The notes under the pieces: generated by a model | The model's database searches: none | The model's input: only the letters and a program-made list of their open reading frames with translations | Told to the model about the DNA's origin: nothing | Origin: Pelodera strongyloides | Taxonomy: Eukaryota; Nematoda; Chromadorea; Rhabditida; Rhabditidae | Direction of reading: 5' to 3' | Length of the DNA stretch: 64,000 nucleotides | Assembly: GCA_036852015.1 (NCBI GenBank) | Contig: JAANDG010000048.1 | Coordinates: 186,001-250,000, forward strand | Translations under genes and position numbers: made by a program | Part shown: piece by piece, positions 47,316 through 59,844 of the stretch | Layout: the number at the start of each line of letters is the position of its first letter | Position numbering within the stretch: the first letter of the stretch is position 1

Positions 47316-48891
47316 TTTAGCATCATGTTTATGTATTAGCACTTCTTCTCAGAAAAGCAGGAAGTTACTCATTTTTATTTACCTATTTAGTATTCTTTTG
47401 GTATGTCATCCACTGTCTTGAATATCATTACTTACACCTCTCCTTGGCTCCGTAGTTCATTTTCTAAATTACAATTTCTTTTTTTAGATATTAAAAAGGA
47501 TCACGCAAAAACCAGAGGACACAGACAGCCCCCCCCCCATTCCCTCATATTTTAAAGGGAATACTTTCAAGAAACACGCGTCTGAAACTCCCGTCTTTTC
47601 ATCGTCGGCCTGCTAATTTCCCTAATTATTAATTAGATTTCCCAATATATCGCGTCTTCGCCGGGCAATTATTCTCAAAAGAAGGCGCTACAATTTGTTT
47701 CGAATTGCGTTTTTTATGCTTATTTAAAATGGACGTCTTGGCGTTTGGCGTTTTGTTAGAGAACCAACAAGATTGGTCGAATTTATTAGCCTAGTATAAA
47801 TAAGTATTTTCTAGAAGTGACTTACAATTTACAACTACGATGAAGTGCAGACTCAAGCTTACTAATACTATGGGTTTACCTGCACTGCAAGACCAAAAAC
47901 CTTAGCCTTACACTATGTTTTTTTGGACTTTAGAGTTTTCTCGGGCTGGGACGTTGACCTAGTGCCGCTGACTTGCCATAATACTTTAGCTTTACACTTC
48001 TTTTTCTCTGAGACTTATCCCCTCCCCCTGCGACCCTGCGTTACCTAAAACATAATAAGAAAACTTACTTCTTGCGATACCTCTTTGTTGTTACAATTGT
48101 AACTCCAAACTATATTCATTCTGAATTTTTGTATCCTTGCCCTTTTCACAAATTGACTACAAATGATGGTGTTTTGGATGGAAATTAGAAAGAAAATTTA
48201 TTAAAAAGGTGTACAATGTGGTGAAAATGTGGCATTTCTGGCAGGCGCGCCACTAGCGCGGAACCTGAATTTTACGGGTTTTGCGCACTATCGGCGCACA
48301 AACTGTGCGCGTATGCTCAACATTCCGCCCTGCACGGTGGACTCTTTTTTTCCGAACCTTACAATCAGCCAGTGGGAGAGCCACTGCATACCTTTTCACA
48401 TTATTTCCTAAGGTATTAAGTTCCTTTGTTCTTACCCTAGTTCGGGTCTTCCGCTTGGTACCTTCAGCACATTTTGAGCGGTGACATAGTGCCGCTTGTC
48501 ATTTACATTCTTCCCCTAGAGTTTTCGCATTTCTCACAAGTTCCCAAAAAAAAAAAAAACAGTTAGCCTCTTTTTTTTTCTTCGTAAATATTTCATGCAT
48601 AAACAAACAAATGTCGGCGTGGAAATAAGCTATTCTATTAATAATAGTTTATTGGGTTCTCTATATTCTTACTTATGGGTTCTAGATATAGAGATAAATA
48701 TAGAGTCTTATTCTATATTTGCACATCATTTATTTATTCAATATGTTTATATTTGGAAGTATCGTGGCGGCCTGAGAGAAGTTTAAAGACCAAACCACAT
48801 GAAATGTAATGAATACGTTTGCACACATCGTGTAACTAAATTAATCTCCTGCGATTCAAGAGCATTTTATTTAAATGGGACACTAGTGTGA

Positions 48892-49050
48892 TTAAAGCGA
48901 CATAACGGCCGGTTTTTGAAACGTGTGATGGACAAATGCATTCCAATGCATTTATGCTAAGTGAGCTCCATTTTGTATCCTAATCCTACTCACTTACATG
49001 TGACATTTATCCAGAATCCGTTTCAAAAGCCGGCTGTTATACCGCTTTAA
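48892..49050. mobile_element. AGCG-type element, copy 8
   Basis: TTAA-AGCGACATAACGGCC left, GCCGGCTGTTATACCGCT-TTAA right. Confidence 0.7.
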
Positions 49051-49081
49051 AGTCAAAGCGTTTTTTACTTGCAGATCTTAC

Positions 49082-49127
49082 TGTATTGAACCCCCTTGAA
49101 CAAAGGGGCACGCGTTTGTAGCGTGAA
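49082..49127 (+). mobile_element. 3' end fragment of the SINE-like repeat
   Basis: CCCTTGAACAAAGGGGCACG and GTAGCGTGAA correspond to the ends of copies at 22358 and 26020. Confidence 0.5.
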
Positions 49128-50451
49128 TTTCTTAATAGAGAATTTCTTACTTTCCTAGGTTCTGTTACGAGATTCAATTGTCCCAATAACAACTTTTTCT
49201 GCTTTTTTTCACAATTTGCTCCTGTCTGCCGATAATTTAATATTAATAAGAACAAAATACAAACAACAAGGAACTCTGTCTGGGGCGAAACGCTTTGATT
49301 TGACGCTAGACATGATCATTAAATAAAGTCAACGAGATAGACACCGAGAAAACTCGAAACTTGCCGTGTTTACCCGGATTACCTGAATCTTCTACATATG
49401 TATATACTTTTAACCCGCTTATTTTAGACGCAAGAGTACAAATTACTATAATGCCCACGCGCTAGATTGTTAATAATAATATGGTTTATTGGAAGACAAT
49501 AAATAAATAAACAAAGAAAGATGGACAACTAATGTCAAATGTCAACCAACAGGAACCCTAACCCTTGTTATATAGTTTTGTTCTCGATACACTGGATCGT
49601 AAACTTTCATGTTGTGCGGCGAAAAAAATGCGCGCACCTTTCGCCGCACACCTCTCGCAGAGTCCATCGCCCTGCATTTTCGAACATTTGCGCCAGGTAC
49701 AGGTTCTCGCCGCGCACCATGCGAGTTTCATAAGTATAAGCATAGAGACTATCGCCATGGTCATCGTCCGCATAATACAGAACCGTATGTATCCAACCCA
49801 ATCAATACTGTTTGTTGATTTCTTGATTTCTTTATTTTGTCCACTAATTATCGGAAAAACGTAGAAACCCGTTTTTTTGTACACAATTGCTCCAAGCGGA
49901 ACAGCTGAGGCTGAGACTGCTTAGAAATGTCGTCGCCTACTTATATAGGTTACTTGGGTACTGTATTTTGACATTAAAATAGAAAATTCCTACAAAGGAC
50001 ATATAAAAGTTAAAGTCAGCCTAGAGTTCGAAACAATCGTGCACTTTAAAGGCTCTAGGGAAATTAACGATCATAAACAGTGAATACGAAATACATGCAC
50101 AACAACAAGTAGGACAAGAGAGTTAATTTCCTATATACTATTAATTTTAAACGTAAATGCCATTTATAATGTTATTTGAATTAATGAGTACTTTTGCCTG
50201 TGAATTCTTAATTTCTCGTGTCTTGTCGTGCACTCTAGATGTATTATTATGATTCGAGGTTACTGTATGTCGACGTCGTTTGCTCATTTTTGCACAGAAT
50301 ACCTCACTTTTGTAGGGTTACTAAATGAGCAATGATCTAGCCTGGTTCTTAGGCATTAGGCTTCTGCATGTAAAACTTATGCAGCTGCTTATTCTTATTA
50401 TTAGGAAGGCTTGAAGGCTCCATAACATTGATTTTTTTTAAAGATTTGTTT

Positions 50452-50632
50452 TACGCTTCAAGAGCGTGCACCTTTATTCAAGGGTGAAAGTACAGATTCA
50501 TTGTTTGCTTATGACATGTTCCGCAGAGGTCCTGAGCAGTAGGCGACGAGTTCCAGATGACAAATTGCTCGGAGTCTTCGGGCTAGGGCCAGGAGGGATC
50601 GCCCATGATTCCCTCGCCTGGTGGTGGTTGCA
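50452..50632 (-). mobile_element. SINE-like repeat, copy 3 (inverted)
   Basis: Minus strand reads CCACCACCAGGCGAGGGAAT .. CATCTGGAACTCGTCGCCTA .. CCTTGAATAAAGGTGCACGC, then GAAGCGTAAAAC, as in copies 1 and 2. Confidence 0.75.
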
Positions 50633-50752
50633 GAAGATGTTCCCCTTTTACAGAACGAACAATTAGAATTTTTTACATAAAGACCTTACAATTAGGCTTG
50701 AGCTTGGTCAGGTATAGGAATGCCCACCGTCCGAGATTCATTACGAAAAAGT

Positions 50753-50924
50753 TTAAAGCAGTATAACATCCGGCTTTGAAACTTATGTTGAGTAACTGTA
50801 TTCCGATGCACAATATGCAAATGCGTATGATTGGAATGAAAATCGATCACAATTACGTAGCATAAATACGGTTTGTTTGGTTCTCCAGCATACGTTTCAA
50901 AAACCGGCCATTATTTCGCTTTAA
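50753..50924. mobile_element. AGCG-type element, copy 9
   Basis: TTAA-AGCAGTATAACATCCGG left, AACCGGCCATTATTTCGCT-TTAA right. Confidence 0.7.
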
Positions 50925-51453
50925 CTCCTGAGCGCACTTCCTTTTTTTGGGCCCACAAGAACAAGGACCTGTTACATTCGTACTGAATGTAACAGGTACG
51001 CGAAATGTACGCACATCGTACTTCGTACTGTACGCAAAATGTACGCGCAAAATGCATTTCCCTTTAAACTGTACGTGTTGTTGAAAGAGTTTTGCCATTT
51101 TCTCCGTTTCTTTAACATTTTCTATATACTAGAATCCAGTCGAAATGCCGAAACATATTTAATAGTTTACTTGTTTACTAATTGCAGCTTTTCTCTTGAA
51201 TTCCTCCGAAAGCATAAAAGTCCAAGGAAACCTTTATATATCCCGGAGGAAATTGCAAGAAAAAATATGCGTTTGAAGATAAACTTTCAAGAAGAAATAT
51301 AAATAGCCCGAGCGTTTGGTGGGTTTTTCGCTGTGCATCCACCATTCTTTGTGTGCTAGGATGTTCTTTCGATATGGTAATAGCATCGTAGAAAGGTGAT
51401 AAAATGGAATTTAGTCTGACATACTTTACCTTAGGTACCTTAGGTCATGGACC

Positions 51454-51590
51454 TTAGACTTCCATCTTCAGCAGCTTGAGCAATTTGCGTGGATCCCTGC
51501 CTTCCTCCTTTCTTCTAACTTGGGCAACTCGGCTCCAGTGACGGTACGTTGTGTGAGCACGACGATTTGCCTTCACTGCAGCGTTGAATT
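51454..51590 (-). CDS. Possible terminal exon of an unrecognised basic protein
   Basis: Minus strand, from an acceptor-like AAATAAG (exon start 51590) to TAA 51456-51454, about 45 codons. The product is charged and well-balanced in codon use: RRAHTTYRHWSRVAQVRR, then EEGRDPRKLLKLLKMEV at the C-terminus. No family recognised. Upstream minus-strand DNA (51616-51813) reads a hydrophobic segment that could belong to the same gene, but I could not join them. Chance or a gene relic are possible. Confidence 0.3.
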
Positions 51591-51992
51591 CTTATTTGAA
51601 CGAAACGTTCGTCGTCTACTTAGTTCTTCTGATAGATCTCCGCATTGTGAAAGGGAGTGACATAGGTAAATGAGACCACCCAGCCAGACGGATTGACAGA
51701 TTGACCACTTGTTCGTTCTTAGACCGATATTTTGAACTAGCAATAACATAATAAAAAAGGTAATAAAAAAAATACAGGCTGACATAAAAAATGAACATTT
51801 TTTTCCAATCCACCCTCGTGCGAATACGGTAAACTGTAAACTGTTATCGTAAATAACCTCTGAATATGTGCTTATGGAATGCTGTTTTCACAGAAGCGTT
51901 GCCTTATTTTCATATCTCGAAATGACAGCTTTTTTTCTTTCCATTTTAATGAATGAAAGGTGTGAACTTTAATGTTCCTCATAGAATTCACC

Positions 51993-52450
51993 TTAAAGGG
52001 ACGGGCCCATCAAAATAAACCTATAGTTTGCATGTTTTTATAATTTGTATAAAGGGGGTTTATTATAATATATGTACACTAAGTGACGGCTAGACGGCTA
52101 GACTTTATCCCGCTGAAATTTTTCGGTGTCGATAAACTCAAAAGTATACCGTAGAAGACCAACAATTGCACCCTTATTTCCTTACCGCGTCTCCCGAGGA
52201 TACCTCGCTCTGATTGGGACCCGGGAGACTATCTGTCCATATAGCCACATTCCCCCGGGACACGCGACAAGAAAATAGAATGCAATTGTTGGTCTTCTAC
52301 GGTATACTTTTGAGTTCATCGACACCGAAAAATTTCAGCGGGATAAACTCTAGCCGAAATTTAGTGTAAATATATTATAATAAACCCCCTTTATACAAAT
52401 TATAAAAACATGCAAAATATGGGTTTATTTTGATGGGCCCGTCCCTTTAA
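51993..52450. mobile_element. TTAA/AGGG foldback, 458 bp
   Basis: TTAA-AGGGACGGGCCCATCAAA left, inverse right. Arms about 200 bp including CCGCTGAAATTTTTCGGTGT in both; the centre includes CTCGCTCTGATTGGGACC. Confidence 0.9.
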
Positions 52451-52495
52451 CTAACTAATCTAAAGATAGTATTCTACTAAATATTCAACCATGCT

Positions 52496-52952
52496 TTAAA
52501 GGGAGAGGCCCACGAGAAAAAAGTGTTCCTCAATTTACTTGCACAGAATGTTCGGAGTTTCAGAAATATTACTGCGAAAACCGCATCTCTTTGCATCTAG
52601 AACTCGCAGATATATTCTATGCTAAACAGTTCGGCCAGGCACCGTAGTCTGAAACAATTTTTGCTCTTTTATGGCACTACAGTATTGGAAACGCTTTGTT
52701 ATAATGGTAGTAATGTTCTTCATTCGTTTAACAACCATTATGTAGTGAAAGAATGCTAATGGGCGGATATAAATATAAAAAGTTATTTTAACCTTTCTGA
52801 CTACGGTGCCTGGCCGAACTGTTTAGCATAGAATATCTCTGCGAGTTCTCGATGCAAATAAATGCGGTTTTCACAGAAATATTTCTGAGATTCCGGACAT
52901 TCTGTGCAATTAAATTGAGGAACACTTTTTTCTCGTGGGCCTCTCCCTTTAA
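52496..52952. mobile_element. TTAA/AGGG foldback, 457 bp, adjacent copy
   Basis: TTAA-AGGGAGAGGCCCACGAG left, inverse right; arms about 180 bp (GGCCAGGCACCGTAGTC in one, inverse in the other). Only 45 bp separate it from the previous foldback. Confidence 0.9.
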
Positions 52953-53189
52953 TCTCTCCGCAGAATTTCCTAATTTGACGATTTCTCGAAAAAAAAAATA
53001 TATGTTAGCATTTGAAGTCTTCACTACAGTGAGGTTGTTGGATACAGGATGTGCGTTGCTTCCTACCGATCCTATTAACTATAGTTCCTGTATGGAATGT
53101 AGTTGCAAAATATTGATGTAGTCTCCTTCCATAAGGTGTGCGTGAAACTAACAGTTATTCCCTCACTCGTCGAACTAGAATTAGTATTG

Positions 53190-53193
53190 CAAT

Positions 53194-53245
<52 letters not shown>
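53190..53245. repeat. (CT)n microsatellite
   Basis: Pure CT run of about 50 bp. Confidence 0.95.
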
Positions 53246-53246
<1 letters not shown>

Positions 53247-53724
53247 CTCTCTATCTTTATTTCCTATCTTTATTTTCTAAATTCGTCAGTTGTAGTGTAG
53301 AGAGTGAAGGCAGTCAACGACTTACACTTACAAAGTAGACTTTATTTTGTTCAGTATTTCTCTCAGTGTTACTTCAGTGGTGTTCATCCCTCTCCTCGAA
53401 GCGAATAGTTTTGCAGACCTTTTTTTGTGTCTATAACCCGGGCTCCAAAATTTTAATGAAACTTGATTTGATATTTCTGCAGGAATGAAATCAGGCGTGC
53501 AACTTTCTATAGAAAATGTTCAATACTCGAAAACATCTCATTTCTTTGGAAGGTGAAAATTATTAGCTTACTGTAAGTTCGGTTTCTCAATTTTTCTGCC
53601 TTTCAGCACAGTACACCTGCTGCAAAAGTTGCCATTTAGGGAGAAGTATTAGAGCAAGCCTAATTGTAAGCCATACCTTGCTGGCTTTAGCGTAAGGTTG
53701 CGCCTAAGCAAACCTAAGTGTTCA

Positions 53725-53752
53725 GCCTAAGCCTAAGCCTAAGCCTAAGAGC
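53725..53752. repeat. Interstitial telomere-type repeat (GCCTAA)n
   Basis: Four tandem GCCTAA hexamers, the complement of the nematode telomere unit TTAGGC. Similar short runs: 24140-24180 (degenerate) and 56376-56395. Confidence 0.7.
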
Positions 53753-55115
53753 TACAAGACAATGGAAATATTTCGGTGTCATTCTGTGCCAACTTCGGCT
53801 TGTTTTTCTTTGTGAATCACCTGAACCAAATGCCACTTTTCTCCAATTTGTTCAATTTTTCGCTCCTAAATTGTAAATGTTTACTCTCCAAAAGACTGGA
53901 AATGTGAAAACGAGAAACCCTTTTTGAGGATTTGGTCGATTTAATTTCCTATAAAAACGAAAAACAGCTTGGTCATAATTTAATAAATAACATCCTTCCC
54001 GATCTTTGAGTTACTTCCTTCTAAGGAAAGCCTCTTTTCCAAAAATATTTAATGATTTAAAGCGATTATGACACATGTATTTCCTATTTCTATTAAAGAT
54101 GTACATTGTATACTTTGGCTATGTTCCGGATAAGTTTATACTGGAAAACGTTTCCAAAAAAAAAAAGAATTGAAAACAGGAACTTAGAGGAAACCATCAT
54201 GGTTTTTTTCGATCGCTGTACTACTGGTGCGCAGCACGATACTAGCCTAGCCCTAGCTCGATCTGTTAACTGATGAAACTCGTGTGGTGCGCAGTGAAAT
54301 CCCCACGCTAAGATATCGCACGGCGAGAGCTTGGAACGATGTCTGAACGAGAATAAAAATCGATCCAGATCCAGTTAAAAAGTTGCGCGGCGACTTCGCC
54401 CTTCTTTCGCCGGGTACTCGCGAATGGCACTAATGGTCAGTGAAATTAAATACATCCGATGATATCTAAACCTTATTCCCTATAAAAGTTCGACCCAGCC
54501 CAAATCATAACTTGTTTCAACCAACGTTCATATACCAATGTAGTTGCTTTACCGGAAGTAGAAACTTCTACCAAGCCTTGTCAGTGCGTCATATCTCTGA
54601 TGCATTAACTCACTAATTACTTTAAGACATTAAGTTCGTAGTCCCTTATTATCATTTTCATTATTACATTTCATATTCGAACAAAAATATGTATATATGC
54701 TTTGTGTGACGCATTTTTCCCCCAATGACATGGTTTCTTTGTTATGTTTTCAATTTTTTCTAAGTTTAATCCTATTTGCACTTTGACAACACAAGATCCA
54801 TTCATTTAAGAAATTCGTATCATATTTAAAGTACCATGGATGTATTTTATTGTTAGCTGGAGTTTAAGCTAGAGAGGCTAATTAAATATTGGTACTAATG
54901 GCGAAACTTTTAGATAAATCATTATATCGTCAGTTCACGGAAAAAAATTATTACACTTAATGAATATGTTTTATTAATTGGTTTCACTAATTTCATTCAC
55001 TTTCAGGTGTTAGTCAGTGTTTTGTTCATGTAATTAAATTAGACTAATTAAGAAATGTTTCTATTATACGGAAAATAAAAATATATCTTAATTTGGACTT
55101 GGACTTGAACCATAT

Positions 55116-55338
55116 GAGCCGCTCTTTAGCCAACGCACTGCCACCAACTCAATAAGATGTCAATGTTTCGCGCACTGTGACACCTGCTTTGTCAAATGGC
55201 GAATAACCCATACCCATGCGGCCGCTTCAGAATGGCTAACACATGACCACACCGCCGAAATATTTATTTGAGCCGCTCTTTAGCCAACAACGCATTGCCA
55301 CCGACTCAATAAAATGTCATGTTTCGCGCAATGTGCTA
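55116..55338. repeat. Direct duplication of about 65 bp
   Basis: GAGCCGCTCTTTAGCCAAC, then GCA[CT]TGCCACC, ACTCAATAA and TGTTTCGCGCA occur at 55116-55185 and again at 55271-55338. Confidence 0.75.
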
Positions 55339-55673
55339 CGCCTTGGCTAACTAACTGAAATCACAAATGAAACCGTAGAACCTCCAGCCTAAGAAATAAA
55401 AAAATGTATAAATGTTTTTATTGCAAGTTATATTACTCACGTAAATCAGCCAGGACACGGTTATTTCGGAATTCATATTTGAGCATTATTTATCCATCCA
55501 ACAACTTAATCCGGAAACCTTTGTTATAGAGAAAAGTTGGTGACAATCCAGGTCTTCCACCGGATTTCAAGAACTTCTAGGAAATGACCTAAGCATTTTA
55601 AGAATTATTATAAACATCGATGACGAAGGCCTTATCAGCATTGTTTGTTTTAGCAACTCATTAGAGTAATCGA

Positions 55674-55846
55674 TATAAAGCGAAATACCGGCCGGTTTTT
55701 GAAGCGCATCGAGTACACAGCATTCTTATGCAGCTTGTGCAAATGAACATAAAAAAATCTAGCTAAAATCGAGTAAATTAGCATAAACACATAAGAATTC
55801 AGTTGTCCAAGATGCCTGTCAAAAACCGGCCGGTAATTAGCTTTAA
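55674..55846. mobile_element. AGCG inverted-repeat element, copy 10
   Basis: AGCGAAATACCGGCCGG left (flank TATAA, not TTAA), ACCGGCCGGTAATTAGCT-TTAA right. Confidence 0.8.
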
Positions 55847-57332
55847 GGCTAAGGTGTTGGAATCGAGCTCCGCATTTTTGGATTACAGTACGTTTGAATG
55901 TGTTTTTCAGATTAATGATTCTGAAATATTTTCAGTACTAGCAAATTAGCATCATCATCTACACAACACTTTTCCTGATTATGTTATGTACTGAATTGAA
56001 TTATGTACTGACGGTTAAAATGAATACACTTCTTGTTGTTTTAACTATTTAAATACGTAACAAGTAGTTTTCCGGCCCTTTGAATAAAAAGAGTTGCATA
56101 GAGTTACGCATCGAGTTGAATGTACCAAACGGCGTTGAATCTAATTAGTAAGGCAATTCGATTTGCCTCAAAAAATATTCACCGCAACAAGTAATTGTTG
56201 TCGTGGTTCGTCAAAATTGTTGATGTTTACACTTGGTGCTGGGAAATTCCGATTTTTGGACGAAATTTGACAATTTGAAAATTTTGTGGAGAACGTAGAT
56301 CCCTGCGTAAGTATCAGGAAGCAGTAATTGAACAAAACTCAATATGGAACCAAAAACTAAGCTGTGCGAGAACTAAGCCTAAGCCTAAGCGAACGGTAAG
56401 GTAAGTTCACGGAGGAGAGGTATACTGTAGCGGCGCCCTGCTCATAAATCTAACCTTTTATTTACTTTTACTTTTCCTCCTGATAATATTGCTTAGCAAA
56501 GCTGTGTTGCAGGTGGTTTTGTAAGCTGGAGACTTATGTACTATGCTATCTTTGCATTTCAAACATGTGAATTATAGTTTTCTGGTTTACGCTTCGGAAA
56601 CCACGTGCAATATAGCTTTAAATTCCCTGGTTTCAAAACCGATATTGTTTGGAAATGTGAGCCTAACTTGTCAAACGCATTCAAATCTAATTAGTCATCC
56701 AATTATTTGTGCCACACAAAAATTAGCTGCGCAACTTTTAATTGTTGTCTGGTTTCATTCTCACATAGGATTTTTCTCGCCTTTGGTTTATGTAATCCTG
56801 AAATCTGAAATAGCTTCCCTTGGGATCGCGATTAGTTCCTTGTATGCTAATTGCTCAACCACATAATATGATTATGATCTACCACATGTGCTAATTATTC
56901 ATACCGTTAAAAAGTGCTGCCAATTACTGGGCTGGTCTACCGGCTACTGGCAAGCAAATACAAGCAAATACCGTATGGTATGTTTGTGTTTATCAAATAC
57001 GCGATTTTTTTGAATCGCCACTTTGATTATCACGTGTATGTTATCACAAAACCCAAATTCAAATTCTCAAATCTCTTTGTGTCTTGGTTGGCGAAAAAAC
57101 TAAATGAATTTGGAATTCAAAATTCAAAGTCTTCAATACAACTACGCTTCCTAATTCCATTACGCATACGTATTCATAAGTAAGTTGCTTCCGATAACAC
57201 AAAAAAGTGTAGGTATTTTCATACAAATTTCTTGGCCACGCCCCTCTTGGTGAACTAAAACACACCCAACGTCAGCGTGAAACTTAAAATGTGCGTGTAA
57301 GTTCTTCTGGTGTACCTTCAAACAAGTAATTG

Positions 57333-57420
57333 AAGCTATATAACATCCGATTCTTGAGACGTATTTTCTAACCCGATCAAATCAAATTTGGGGAGGGGCC
57401 TATTAATTAATTAGTTATGA
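57333..57420. mobile_element. AGCG-type element, left-half fragment
   Basis: GAAGCTATATAACATCCGAT and CTTGAGACGTATTTTCTAA match the left end of copy 9; the right end is missing. Confidence 0.45.
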
Positions 57421-57504
57421 TAAATGCTATGTTGTTTTATGCTAGAGCATCATGCACATCAAGTAGCCCTTTCTCTGCTCTGCGCTATTGCTATTACATA
57501 GTTA

Positions 57505-57786
57505 TCCTTCAGAGGCCCTTCAAAGTAAACCTATATTAACGATATGTTCATAATTAATATGTAAATTTTGATCGCACCCTAATTTCACGATAAATTTGCC
57601 TAGACAGCTTTGAAATCTGCATCTGCAGTTTTACGGTATGAATATACGATGAGAGCATTGGAAAAGTTTTCCAGGGTGAATGTAGGTGAAATTTGGTTTG
57701 TATATATTGTAACAAAAGCGCTTTATATTAATTATGAACAATATCGTTAAGAAGATAGGTTTAATTCGATGGGCCTGTCCATTTAA
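57505..57786. mobile_element. Diverged AGGG foldback
   Basis: CAAAGTAAACCTATATTAAC then GATATGTTCATAATTAATAT at the left, inverse at the right ending ATGGGCCTGTCCATTTAA. Same end type as 51993-52450. Confidence 0.55.
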
Positions 57787-58494
57787 ATTTAAATTATATC
57801 TTAAATTTTTTGAAGCCTATTTTACTTCTAAACATCACTAAACTACGTTAGGGAGCCAAAGAAGAAATTTCCCAGAAAGCATGTAAAAGCAGATCGACCC
57901 TGTGAGTTGTGCTCAACTATACTGACTAAGTCTAATTGCCAATCTTAACTATAATTGCCGTACTCTTTTCTTTGTAGCTCGAATTAAAACATCAACTCCC
58001 ACCTATACTTGTTGCTTGACTTACGTACCGCCCGTTCTTAGAAACAATTTAATTACGGTATCGTATGTGCTAATTAGCATTCCCACAGTAGATCACGACA
58101 AGTGAACTACATAACACGTGTGACGCTCTTACAGTTAGAATTTGAATAATTTGCGCTGGACTCTATAATTATTACGGTCGTATTACTTAATATGATCATT
58201 TCTCAAAATTGCTTGCGCTGTTTTTGTTTTAAATATAGTTCCCCCCCCCTACTTTTGCTTTCGAAAATGTCTAGTTTGATGCCTCGAGCGTAGTTGTTGT
58301 TAAAAAGTGATAAGTGATAATAAGTGATGCTAGAAACCCTAGAATAATTTTAAAAATTAAAATATGACGATTTCGTTTTTGAGAGACTTTAGTTTGCGTA
58401 GCCTGTGAACTATGACATACCATAGATTATGGTTGTTTTTGTTTACCATTTCTCACCAAGCACCTCATTTGACCATGGCTAGCAAGGATTACGA

Positions 58495-58575
58495 GCCTTG
58501 GGGAGGTTTGTACCCCTCCCCATGGAGAGTTCTATTTTAAGTTCGTATCCCTCCCCATGGAGAGTTGCTCCCTTT
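58495..58575. repeat. Two-copy direct repeat of about 35 bp
   Basis: GT(A/T)CCCCTCCCCATGGAGAGTT occurs at about 58511-58530 and 58547-58566. Confidence 0.7.
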
Positions 58576-58851
58576 CAACCCGATGTTCCTCAAAAAATCC
58601 AGACTTTCGTCATTTGTCGCATTCTAATTACGAAAATGTAACACGAAAAACGGGCCGCCTGCCACCAGTTTGTCGCTTAAATATGAATTATTAACGTGGA
58701 TTACTGAGAGAGAACGTGGTGAGCAGTACGCATTTCTTTAGCGGGCAGAGGTTCAGTCCTCAGGCCTCTGACAATGAGAACCATTTTGCGATTAGATTAT
58801 CTTACTAACTACATATTTCAAACTTTTTTCTTTTAGGTTTTGAGCGCATTG

Positions 58852-58871
58852 ACAGAGAGAGTGAGAGAGAT

Positions 58872-58902
<31 letters not shown>

Positions 58903-58905
58903 TAA
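58852..58905. repeat. (GA)n microsatellite
   Basis: GA with single T interruptions. Confidence 0.95.
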
Positions 58906-59341
58906 GAACAAGAACAAGTCTACAAAGATAAAGGTTCCAAAATCTTGAACAAACTATGTTCCCACAGTAATTATTAGATTGTAGCGCCCTGTTACTGGAA
59001 TCACGCGCCTACTTGCGCAGCAAGAAATTTACAAGGTTGAGCTAAACAATTCAAGTTTTCTGATTTTCTGCGTTCTAAAAGGAACTTCATTTCATGATGT
59101 CGTCAACTTTTTTTTGTAAAATACCGGATACCCATATCAACGTAAATTAACCTATTTCGGTTTTTTTTGCTGTTTTAGTTTCAGAACCTAAAAGAATTGA
59201 AGGTTATCATTATCAATTATAATGAGGTCGCGCATATTATTTTCCGAGGCTCATTTTTGCATGACAGAGCTCCGTTTATGTATGCGCCGTCCCATCTTCC
59301 AATCGTGCGCTCTTCAGTTTCTTCATAGTTTCCTCACAGAG

Positions 59342-59415
59342 TGCATATAGCGGAGTCGAACCCCAACCCTGGTATCTGTATCTGGTGCCAGACAGCCGTT
59401 AGGCAATCCGGTTCA
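59342..59415 (-). repeat. tRNA-derived sequence
   Basis: Minus strand GATTGCCTAACGGCTG (A-box-like) and GGGGTTCGACTCCGC (B box) about 30 bp apart. No clean acceptor stem. Confidence 0.45.
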
Positions 59416-59844
59416 ACCAACAATATATTGTATAAGTTTATTTCCTCTTTTTTATTATTTTCTTATTCTCAACACACTCTGCAGCAGATCAACGCCTACT
59501 GTTTGCAAGTTGTCTAATATACATTCTATTATTTATTAAATTAATCCCCAGTTGTGTTGTTGCTCTTTATCTTTATCAAGTTTTATGATATTACCAAAAA
59601 CCGAGTCTCTTTTGTGTCAAACTTATTTATATATTTTCCTACTCGGATTAGTCATCAGAGCTCAAACAATGCAGTTTCTCACACTTGATTAATAAGTTAT
59701 GAATACCAAATGCACTCAGGTGCGATGATCTGTTATGCATAGTTATTATTCACTGTTGTTCTATTATGTAAAAAATTATGATTACGCATGTACGATGTAC
59801 TATTCCGTATGGCGCCTGATTGCCGAATACATGAACGCGGAAAT

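Larger units (their letters stand above)
46485..51450. other. Gene-free region downstream of the SMOC-1-like gene
   Basis: No supported gene. It contains a dispersed repeat (47150-47315), a GC-rich patch (48235-48320), AGCG elements (48892-49050, 50753-50924), a SINE-like 3' end (49082-49127) and a SINE-like copy (50452-50632). Other DNA is AT-rich and unremarkable. Confidence 0.6.

Noticed and set aside
1124..52952. Calling the TTAA elements piggyBac
   Set aside because: TTAA target fits, but the ends start AGGG/AGCG instead of the usual CCYT, and no transposase is present; the superfamily is left open.
56543..56866. 107-codon frame, plus strand
   Set aside because: Part of a weakly duplicated AT-rich region (resembles 56090-56220); no signal peptide or domain.
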